From positions 1 to 20,328 of IMG/VR virus record IMGVR_UViG_3300042691_000982: a DNA stretch of 20,328 nucleotides. One strand, 5' to 3'. Below, piece after piece: positions 14,091-20,328 of the stretch. This DNA is from a virus. The notes beneath the pieces are model-generated. The model was not told the origin of the DNA and did no database searches. It worked only from the letters and a program-made list of their open reading frames with translations. Every line of letters begins with the position of its first letter. Within the stretch, counting starts at the first letter, position 1. The translations under genes were made by a program, and so were the position numbers.

Positions 14091-16534
14091 GCAGGCATGT
14101 ATTTTCGTGCGTTGACTTCGGGTGCTTGACTCTTACGCCCCGTCCTTGCTTTTCTAATTTTGTCCATCATCGCATACAACTTCTTAGCCCCGGCTTTGCT
14201 TGACCCATTACCAAGATGAGATACCACATCTGCCGGAACCACAAACTCACCATCAGCCAGTCGAGCCTCTTGCACCCCACCAATACGCGCCTTGATTGAG
14301 TCACTCATACCGTCGCCACCGCCCGACAGAAACCGTGGGGGTAACGCACCCAAACCACCCTTGGCAAAGTTTTGATCTATAGCGGCTTCCATGCTGGAAT
14401 CTTTACGATCTTGGGCAAACTTGTAATAAGGGTTTCCCCTAAGTGAAGTTACCTTACGTTTTTTTACAGAGCCGCCCGGAGCGTACTCATCCCTACCGTA
14501 CTCATCATCGTAAGTTTGCCCATTTAGGGCGGTTAGACCACCTTGAGCGGCCTCATAGATAGGCCGTGGGCTGAATGCATAACGTACCTGCTCCCGCTCT
14601 CTTGTGTCCTGTGGAGTGTACTGAGGCGTGCCCGATGGGTTGGTAATGTCTAAATCGTAACCACGAATAAAGGATTTTGATGGTTCGGGGCCTTTTGGGG
14701 GTTCTGCTGCTGCCATAGCCAATGGCGCACCTGCGGCTACTGTAGTTCCATATGGAAGGGCCGCACCAAACGCTTTGCGGTACTCAGCACCGCCCTCAGC
14801 AGCAGGTTTAAATACGTTCTCAAACCCACTCGTGGCGGCTTCAAAACCCGCAGGTGCGGGTATCGCTGGAGTTGTAGTAATCATTTGCCCCGGTAGAACC
14901 TTAGCCTGAGCCACATCGGCTGCGCTCATAGTATCTAAAGCAGAAGACCCCAACTGAGGACTTGTTAATGCTTGTTGATACGCAGGGGATTGCATTGCTT
15001 GTTGCATGATGGATTCTTTACTACCGGCCCCTAAACCACTTTCTAATATGGACGGATCAATATTGCTTTGTGCTAAGTTAAAGGCGCTTGTAGGGGCTTG
15101 TGTCACTTGAGTTGCAGCCGCTTCGACTGGGGTAGCCGCACTTACTAAACCTTCACCTAAACCAAAGCCACCGTAGGCTCCTAGACCCGCCATCAAGCCC
15201 TTCTTAAGGCTTCCCGTAGCCAATCCAGTCAACCCACCTACCACGGCGCCTGCGCCTAATGCAGATGACATAAGGCCAAATCCAGCAGGCCCAAGAGCAA
15301 AGCCAGCCACCATTGGAAGAATGGCACTTAAAAACCCTGCTTCGGGTAGCCCAGTCTGGGGGTTAATAGTGAGCGAACCACCGTGAGCCATAGCCAAAGC
15401 CTGTAGCCCACCAACTTCTTTTGGTGTCATGTGGACAAGCATCGTGTCCTGACCACGGCCTTTACTTTGTGTTTGTTGCGCCGCAGCAAGACCGCCTTGT
15501 TCGTAGTTCATAACTTGCCCGCCATACATATAGTGTTTGGGTTTAGGGGTTAAAGCCTCATTATCAATACCTGACTCGCGTTTAGCAAAGTTAACTAATC
15601 TTTTGTAATCCGCATAGGCTTCAGCATTTTTACCAGCCTTAATGTTCCTATATGCTGGGATTACGTAGTCGTTATACATTTCCCTATAAACCGATCCAGC
15701 ATCTTTTCTAGCGTCTAAAGCACGCATAATTCGAGGGGCGTTGGTGTAATACCACTGAACGTCTTTATTTTTTTCCCTATCTTTTTGCATGTAGGTATCG
15801 CGGAAATTACGAAGGGTATTTAGCACCTCGCCATTGTCCTTTTGACCCATATGCTTAACTGCCGCAGTTGTAAGGAAGCAACTACTACCCCCGCCACCAC
15901 CGTCGCTAGGGGCATCTTGGACGTTCATATTAGAGTCAACGCTTTGCTGATCTCCTATGGAGGGGGTTCCAGCCCCAGCCCCAGTATCAGTGCCAGTACC
16001 AGCAGTAGTGGAAGCGGGGGCAGGGGCGCCTACAGTCTGACCACCCTCAGCATCAACAGCATCCTGTGTAGCGGCGACAGTGGCGGCAACATCAGAAATA
16101 TCGGGAGTTGAGGGGTCTTGTTCTTGCTGTTGCTGTTGTTGGGTCATAGCGGCTAGTTGGCCTAGTGCTTGATCTTCAGCATCTTGCACCGCAGCAATAT
16201 CGGTGTCCTTTTGGGCTTGTTGGGCTTCTACTTCCGCTGCGGTTTTAGCCTCCATGATTGGGGCTGGATCTTGCTTTGCCATAAAAGCGTTGTAGGCACT
16301 TAACGCCGCGAGGGGGGCAGAAATAGGAGGTGGGGCAACTAATCCAATCATACTAGCCGGAGTTACCGATAGCGGCCCTACTTGGGTAGGAGCAAACAGT
16401 CCACCAATAGCGGTATCTGATAGGCCCCCTCTTTGAAACCGTTTAACAGGTAAGGACGCCAGACCACCACTAGCCATACCGGGCATGGTGGGAGCGAATC
16501 CGTATTGGGGTTGACCTATGGTGGGATATTGCAT
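14087..16534 (-). CDS. Large virion protein with embedded CFI-box-like domain and conserved C-terminal phage domain
   Basis: This 815-residue multidomain protein contains an N-terminal patch with GGLASLPV (23-30); Ala/Gln-rich helical and polyglutamine sections (about 95-140); a Thr/Gly/Ala dipeptide linker (about 165-215); a domain at about 216-318 starting SSCFLTTAAV (Cys219) with LRNFRDTY and WYYTNAP, which resembles the CFI-box domain (CFIATAAYG ... VLRxFRD ... YY) of bacterial proteins; a segment with LVHMTPKEVGGLQALA (365-381) and LTINPQTGLPEAGFL (388-402); Gly-rich hydrophobic stretches (about 403-465); another Gly patch GGLTAL...DEYAPGG (664-688); and a C-terminal domain (about 741-800) with LADGEFVVPADVVSHLG. 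The last piece and the MTPKEV segment are ones I recall from virion proteins of uncultured phages. It could be an internal or tail-associated assembly protein. The start follows CAGGAT, eleven to sixteen bases upstream. Confidence 0.65.
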   Translation of the reverse strand: MQYPTIGQPQYGFAPTMPGMASGGLASLPVKRFQRGGLSDTAIGGLFAPTQVGPLSVTPASMIGLVAPPPISAPLAALSAYNAFMAKQDPAPIMEAKTAAEVEAQQAQKDTDIAAVQDAEDQALGQLAAMTQQQQQQEQDPSTPDISDVAATVAATQDAVDAEGGQTVGAPAPASTTAGTGTDTGAGAGTPSIGDQQSVDSNMNVQDAPSDGGGGGSSCFLTTAAVKHMGQKDNGEVLNTLRNFRDTYMQKDREKNKDVQWYYTNAPRIMRALDARKDAGSVYREMYNDYVIPAYRNIKAGKNAEAYADYKRLVNFAKRESGIDNEALTPKPKHYMYGGQVMNYEQGGLAAAQQTQSKGRGQDTMLVHMTPKEVGGLQALAMAHGGSLTINPQTGLPEAGFLSAILPMVAGFALGPAGFGLMSSALGAGAVVGGLTGLATGSLKKGLMAGLGAYGGFGLGEGLVSAATPVEAAATQVTQAPTSAFNLAQSNIDPSILESGLGAGSKESIMQQAMQSPAYQQALTSPQLGSSALDTMSAADVAQAKVLPGQMITTTPAIPAPAGFEAATSGFENVFKPAAEGGAEYRKAFGAALPYGTTVAAGAPLAMAAAEPPKGPEPSKSFIRGYDLDITNPSGTPQYTPQDTREREQVRYAFSPRPIYEAAQGGLTALNGQTYDDEYGRDEYAPGGSVKKRKVTSLRGNPYYKFAQDRKDSSMEAAIDQNFAKGGLGALPPRFLSGGGDGMSDSIKARIGGVQEARLADGEFVVPADVVSHLGNGSSKAGAKKLYAMMDKIRKARTGRKSQAPEVNARKYMPA
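15969..16004. repeat. Imperfect 6-bp tandem repeat (CCAGNN), six units
   Basis: Six consecutive units read CCAGCC, CCAGCC, CCAGTA, TCAGTG, CCAGTA and CCAGCA. On the - strand they code for an alternating Thr/Ala-Gly/Asp linker in the 815-residue virion protein, just before its CFI-box-like domain. Unit length is a multiple of three, so slippage would change linker length without breaking the frame. Confidence 0.7.
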
Positions 16535-16566
16535 AATGGGATTATCCTGAATTTGTCAAGTGAAGT

Positions 16567-17346
16567 CTATGGGGCTATGGTAACTGAGACTGTTCCCACA
16601 GAGCCAGAAGCGGATACCGAAGAAAGGCGTACTACAGTCTTATATAGGAGTGAGGAAACAAACGTGATTGACCCTATAACCGAGGGGATGGCAGGTCTGA
16701 CAAAGGGTGAGACTTGGGGGCCGTCGTGGTAAATATAGACACCGTTTGTTGGAGAGGTGGGGTTGCCAGCCAAATCTGTTGCCCAGTACAACTCAACCTC
16801 ATCCCCAGCGATAACAGTAAAAGTAGCCTCGGAATACCCGCAAATATAGCCTTCTTCCCCCGGCGACGCACTTTTACGGGCTGGGATAGTAAAGATTGTG
16901 GCTGAGTTGTCTACATTTATATTATTAACTTTAAGCCAAACTGTGGCGTAGTGGATAGCATTTGCCGAATTAATCAACTGAAGGCTAAAAGTAATTTTAT
17001 AAACCCCGTCATAGGTAGCCGTTGCCGAGCCGGACGGATTAAGAGTCCAACCAAAACTAGAGTCAAGCGTATTGAACTTAACCTGAGTGGCAGTATTATT
17101 TCCTGTAGCAATCTGATCTGTTGAGTCAGATGCGGCAATATGAGGAAAGACTAAGTTTTGACCATACCCAACAAAGTCTCCACCATAAAAGTTATCCGCA
17201 CGGTACGAGTTGGCTTGGTTGGGAGTAAGCGAGTCTAGTTGGTTAAAGTAGAGGCGAAGTATACGAATCAGATCCGTGTGGTATCTCTGGTCGTATTCAA
17301 CAGGCGGTACCGGTAATGCTGGCGCCTGAAACTTCTCAAGTGCCAT
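16567..17346 (-). CDS. Putative receptor-binding or head/tail decoration protein with C1q/TNF-like jelly roll
   Basis: This 259-residue protein begins with a helical anchor (about 1-45) carrying LPVPPVEYDQRYHTDLIRIL and FNQLDS, a conserved-looking phage motif that probably binds the particle. The middle, about 86-210, is all-beta and has the marks of a C1q/TNF-like trimer fold: FNTLDSSFGW, then SGSATATYDGVYKITFSLQL, ATVWLKVNNINV, SEATFTVIAGDEVELYW and a final GVYIYHDGP. The C-terminus is Ser/Val-rich beta. Such jelly rolls end tail fibres, spikes or capsid decorations and usually bind host surface sugars or proteins. Its start overlaps the stop of the tail nozzle/hub-like gene by one base, which favours a tail location. 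Fold call moderate; binding role inferred. Confidence 0.65.
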   Translation of the reverse strand: MALEKFQAPALPVPPVEYDQRYHTDLIRILRLYFNQLDSLTPNQANSYRADNFYGGDFVGYGQNLVFPHIAASDSTDQIATGNNTATQVKFNTLDSSFGWTLNPSGSATATYDGVYKITFSLQLINSANAIHYATVWLKVNNINVDNSATIFTIPARKSASPGEEGYICGYSEATFTVIAGDEVELYWATDLAGNPTSPTNGVYIYHDGPQVSPFVRPAIPSVIGSITFVSSLLYKTVVRLSSVSASGSVGTVSVTIAP

Positions 17347-19253
17347 TAGCGTTTACCATCCACACGAGCATCTAATCTCGGCACACCTAACTGCCAATTA
17401 ACACCTAAGTCCTCTGAACTAATCTTTAACGCCATCTGCCGAGCACGGGCACGGATAAACACCTGCTCCGTATAAACATCTACCGCAGTCTCAATCACCG
17501 GCTTAGAGTCCGTCGTACCTACAGGTTGGAAGCCTGACCCGGGGAAGTTACGGGGGCGAATCTGTAGCGTTACTTCTGGTGCAGCGGCGGTTGAGTTAGA
17601 AAAATTAATATCTGGAAGCATACGACGAGTCAACATAAACTGTTCACCATCGGCAATATCAAAGTCAGATGATTGAATGTAAGCCGTTATAGGAGCACCG
17701 TCGTCGTCTAAACCATTTTCTTGGTCATAGAGAACCCCAGTGCTGGTGCCACCGGGTGTATTGACTGCCATAGGATACTCACGCAACGGACTGTCTAACC
17801 ATGCGGTACGATCAATATTCCCGTAGTACCAGATACGCTCAAGGTAGTTATAGATTACATAACGGTTAGGATAAGCGGAGTTAGAACTTGGGTATATCCA
17901 CCAAACTTCGTTCCAACCCTCGTTTGAGCCAGAAATAATAGTGTCGGCCTGACCAAAATTAATATCTTGAAAGATAAACTGTCGCAAAGTGCAAGGAAGC
18001 GTTTCAACACGACCTGAATAGACATAAAACTTTTCGTTCCCCATCCAGTAAGTTATGTTATTTACGGTTACAGCAGCCCGTGGGCTAAGGATAGAGATGT
18101 TGTCTGCTAATTCTTGTAGCCCAAATACGTCTGTGGTTCCAAGGTATTGGAAGGAATAAAGGTGTGATTCTGTCCACACCAAGATCTCTTGCCGGGTTGG
18201 TAGAGCACGGACAATCCTTGAACCCCTAGAAACTCTTATAAATCCCGCAGAGTTGGTAGGCGTCGGAGTCCATTGACCCGGATTATCCTGATCAGCCCAC
18301 CTAATAAGAAGGGGGTCAAAATCAGCCACATTAGTAGAACCAAAAGGCACACTCCCAAAAGCGAGAAGATGCTTGTCGTTTTGCGATACAAGAACCTGCA
18401 TAACCTTGGTTGGTACTGCATTGGCGTTGTATCCATCTGCGGTAGCCTTTACTGAAAGAAGAATTGCATTGGTCTGAAGGGCTGTTCCGGGGTTAGTAGA
18501 AGACCCGCGCTCCCAATAGTAAACAGGGCCATCTCTAAGATTGGCAACTAAATCGTTATCAAAGTTGTCATACCACCAATCGCTACCACTTAAAGCAACA
18601 GGTATTGTGCCACCAAGGCCCCACTCAAGGCGGCTCCAAGTGTCCGTACCCCAGCCATAACCAAACGTACCACCGGGAGTACCGGCGTTTATTTGATACT
18701 TACCAACCGTTGCAGAGCCGCCATTACCTGCATCAGAAGCATTAGCCGTTACTGGAACAACAATTGTGTAAGCGTTGGCGTTGACCAATGTAGTAATCTC
18801 AAAGCCTTGGTTGACGTTTAAGATCGCAGCCGTGACATTACCGCCCAAAGAAACAGCGCCAGTAAACTGAACGTAATTACCTACTTGGGCTGGGTTGCTG
18901 GTATCTGAAACTGTTATGGTAGAAGATCCGTTAACAGCAGCAAATGTTACATCTCCAGCAGCCGTTGTGGATTGGAGTGGGGTAATGTCATAAAAATAAC
19001 CGCCTGCTTCTATGTATAACTTTAAGTTTGTCCCAACGGCTAGAAGGTTATCCCCAAAAGTTGTTGCATAGTTAAATAGTTGGCGGCAGGTACCAAGAAA
19101 TGTATTGGGCGTCTGTTTAAGCCAGCCACCAATCTTCTGGGGGAAACCCGAAAGGAAGCGAATTTTGTCTCCCTCGAACCAGCCACCCTCGTTAGAGTAG
19201 TTGGTCTGATCTCGGTTTATTCCCGGCTTAAATCTAAGTGCTATAAATGGCAT
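17346..19253 (-). CDS. Tail nozzle/hub-like protein (P22 gp10 / T7 gp12-type)
   Basis: This 635-residue beta-rich protein has an N-terminus (about 4-45, GINRDQTNYSNEGGWFEGDK and IRFLSGFPQKIGGW) of the kind seen in phage tail-hub and DNA-stabilisation proteins, where it begins a beta-propeller that seals the portal. Aromatic/Gly repeats through the rest (for example LLAVGTNLKLY, LLAFGSVPFG, ILVWTESHLYSFQY, YWMGNEKFYVYSG) are spaced like propeller blades. Residues about 100-180 form a Val/Thr/Asn-rich inserted beta-domain (VGNYVQFTGAVSLGGNVTAA) reminiscent of E1-FCCH-like modules in phage proteins, possibly a surface knob. The stop of the oxygenase gene is three bases before the ATG, and the final TAA overlaps the next start. 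The assignment rests on overall pattern, not on a unique motif. Confidence 0.6.
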   Translation of the reverse strand: MPFIALRFKPGINRDQTNYSNEGGWFEGDKIRFLSGFPQKIGGWLKQTPNTFLGTCRQLFNYATTFGDNLLAVGTNLKLYIEAGGYFYDITPLQSTTAAGDVTFAAVNGSSTITVSDTSNPAQVGNYVQFTGAVSLGGNVTAAILNVNQGFEITTLVNANAYTIVVPVTANASDAGNGGSATVGKYQINAGTPGGTFGYGWGTDTWSRLEWGLGGTIPVALSGSDWWYDNFDNDLVANLRDGPVYYWERGSSTNPGTALQTNAILLSVKATADGYNANAVPTKVMQVLVSQNDKHLLAFGSVPFGSTNVADFDPLLIRWADQDNPGQWTPTPTNSAGFIRVSRGSRIVRALPTRQEILVWTESHLYSFQYLGTTDVFGLQELADNISILSPRAAVTVNNITYWMGNEKFYVYSGRVETLPCTLRQFIFQDINFGQADTIISGSNEGWNEVWWIYPSSNSAYPNRYVIYNYLERIWYYGNIDRTAWLDSPLREYPMAVNTPGGTSTGVLYDQENGLDDDGAPITAYIQSSDFDIADGEQFMLTRRMLPDINFSNSTAAAPEVTLQIRPRNFPGSGFQPVGTTDSKPVIETAVDVYTEQVFIRARARQMALKISSEDLGVNWQLGVPRLDARVDGKR

Positions 19254-19256
19254 AAG

Positions 19257-19928
19257 TCACCAAAGATACTTTCTCATGCGAGGCACAGGAAAAACTGTGT
19301 CTTCTTCATGGATATGAATTTGTTTAACAAAAAACACTAAAGTTAGGCGTGCAGAATCGTCTTCATTTCCATAAAATTCATTTGCGCTATGTAATAAATG
19401 ACCGTCAAAAAGAACTAAACGATTGTATTCTTCTTGTATAGTAACTGTTGGTCTAAATTGTTTATTGTTCTCCAACCTAAAATCATTAGTATTTGTAATT
19501 AAATCTGTATTTTTAAAACTCTTTATTTTTTTATCTAAATTTTTTAAGTTGGCGTTTATAGGGTCTGTGGGTCTATAAATTGTAGTGCCACATTTATTTT
19601 TTGATTTGGATAAATAAATAATCCCCGTGCATATATTTTCATCAGCATGAACCCACCCTTCAATGTACTTGCTATCTACTTTTTGAAACTGTGCGGCGGT
19701 GTTCCACGAAATCTTTGTTTTATTTGAGTTATAAAATAAATAGATAACTTTATTTATTGTGTTGTTAAATAAAGTGGGGTTTAGTTCGTGTAAAGGTTTA
19801 CTACGTTTGCCGGGCCATTTGTTATCAGGATCAGGTAGATATTCTTGTTGTAAAGCAAATTCTCTTACCTCATCTGGGTAATCAAAAAAATCATCAACAA
19901 CAGTAATAGGAAAATGCAAAGTTTTCAT
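19257..19928 (-). CDS. Fe(II)/2-oxoglutarate-dependent oxygenase-like protein (DUF6445-like)
   Basis: This 223-residue protein probably adopts the double-stranded beta-helix of Fe(II)/2-oxoglutarate oxygenases, which hydroxylate proteins, nucleotides or small molecules. Visible are HAD at 94-96 in GWVHADENICTGIIYLS (the HxD iron ligands), NRLVLFDGHLLHSA at 169-182 with His177 or His180 as the distal ligand, and Arg194 in ARLTLVFF as a likely 2-oxoglutarate salt bridge. The N-terminus VVDDFFDYPDEVREFA matches the style of this family. The gene is much more AT-rich than its neighbours: four 60-base lines I counted inside it hold 19, 16, 10 and 18 G+C, against 36 in one line of the tail gene beside it. 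It sits between the endolysin and tail genes with a one-base start overlap (TAATG), so it is probably a recent cargo gene. The substrate is unknown. Confidence 0.7.
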   Translation of the reverse strand: MKTLHFPITVVDDFFDYPDEVREFALQQEYLPDPDNKWPGKRSKPLHELNPTLFNNTINKVIYLFYNSNKTKISWNTAAQFQKVDSKYIEGWVHADENICTGIIYLSKSKNKCGTTIYRPTDPINANLKNLDKKIKSFKNTDLITNTNDFRLENNKQFRPTVTIQEEYNRLVLFDGHLLHSANEFYGNEDDSARLTLVFFVKQIHIHEEDTVFPVPRMRKYLW

Positions 19929-20328
19929 TAGGCTACAAGTCCCGGCAGATACACTGTTTTACCGCCCTGCTTGGTAGCCGTCAAGTTCTGCTTCTTGAGG
20001 TTAGCAGGGTCGTAGGAAACATGCACCCAGCCCGAATCAGGCACGCCGGGGGTGTAGAACTCAAGGATCAACTGGGTGTACTCAAGGTTGTCCATAATCC
20101 ACACGGCTAAGTCTGCGTTGGCAATACCGGGAATCTCAATGTCAGCGGCTTGTCCTTTACAATGATCGGACGTTTTGGAGCCTCCCACCTTTGCGTTGAC
20201 CTCGGGATGTCGGAACCCTGAGTTGACCTTGACCCCGGTTTTGAATTGGTCTCGGACAGGCTGCAATACCTTTTCACAGAGCGTTTTAAGATTAGCAATC
20301 TCAGCCTCCCCCGGTGTGTTGTCCATGT
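19928..20328 (-). CDS. Endolysin, peptidase M15 (D-Ala-D-Ala carboxypeptidase-like); N-terminus beyond the window
   Basis: This zinc peptidase should cut peptidoglycan cross-links to release progeny. Visible are SGFRHPEVN (36-44), SDHCKGQAADIEI with His55 and Asp62, Glu89 in QLILEF, and WVHVSYD with His102. These are the zinc ligands and catalytic Glu of M15 enzymes (residues counted from the Met at 20326). The 132 residues visible from that Met begin MDNTPGEAEIANL. In complete family members an IDNTP-type segment lies about 25 residues inside the protein, after a short FTLxEFxxSxxA section, so this Met is probably internal and the real start lies past the right edge. The two remaining bases fit a codon ending AC, compatible with the common Asn before IDNTP. 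The gene heads the visible part of the late transcript. No holin is visible. Confidence 0.88.
   Translation of the reverse strand, partial: MDNTPGEAEIANLKTLCEKVLQPVRDQFKTGVKVNSGFRHPEVNAKVGGSKTSDHCKGQAADIEIPGIANADLAVWIMDNLEYTQLILEFYTPGVPDSGWVHVSYDPANLKKQNLTATKQGGKTVYLPGLVA

Noticed and set aside
1-20328. CRISPR array, insertion sequence, integrase or attachment site.
   Set aside because: No regularly spaced repeats, transposase or recombinase motifs, or terminal inverted repeats were found on reading the window.

Overview
The window is a piece of a tailed-phage (Caudoviricetes) genome, probably an uncultured podovirus-like phage of aquatic bacteria. The evidence is a phage-type primase-helicase, a D-Ala-D-Ala-peptidase-type endolysin, a tail nozzle/hub-like protein, and a set of long low-complexity virion proteins whose sequence styles (GGLxALP patches, LADGEFVVPADVV ending, PLxRFG motif) I recall from phage contigs of freshwater and marine viromes. 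There are no host-type genes, rRNA or tRNA. The host cannot be read from the sequence. Moderate GC argues against a very AT-rich host such as SAR11, but this is inference.

Layout. The left 4.3 kb is read on the + strand and is the replication module: the tail of an unidentified gene (3-116), a four-cysteine protein with an acidic C-terminus that I read as a single-strand DNA-binding protein (117-1010), a small helix-turn-helix protein (1010-1255), a 90-base structured leader (1256-1345), a fused primase-helicase (1346-4168) and a small conserved-looking hypothetical protein (4143-4340). A run of hairpins ending in a strong rho-independent terminator (4418-4445) closes this module.

Everything from 20328 down to 4444 is read on the - strand as one tightly packed late block. 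In reading order it encodes an M15 endolysin (its start lies beyond the window), an AT-rich Fe(II)/2-oxoglutarate oxygenase-like gene, a tail nozzle/hub-like protein, a C1q/TNF-fold receptor-binding candidate, an 815-aa virion protein with an embedded CFI-box-like domain, a GNAT acetyltransferase, 301-aa and 561-aa virion proteins, and a 2191-aa polyvalent protein with HExxH metallopeptidase and PLxRFG motifs that is probably ejected with the DNA. Many junctions overlap by one base (TAATG) or four (ATGA), which suggests translational coupling. The two blocks converge at about 4.44 kb. Terminase, portal and capsid genes are not in the window and may lie upstream of the late block, beyond 20328.

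The items most worth a second look are the 1262-1340 leader, which has nested stems, a possible all-GC pseudoknot and an alternative stem covering the primase Shine-Dalgarno; the CFI-box-like insertion in a virion protein; the hairpin chain at 4354-4445; the AT-rich oxygenase between lysis and tail genes; and the shared GGLTAL...DEYA..GG motif in two virion proteins.
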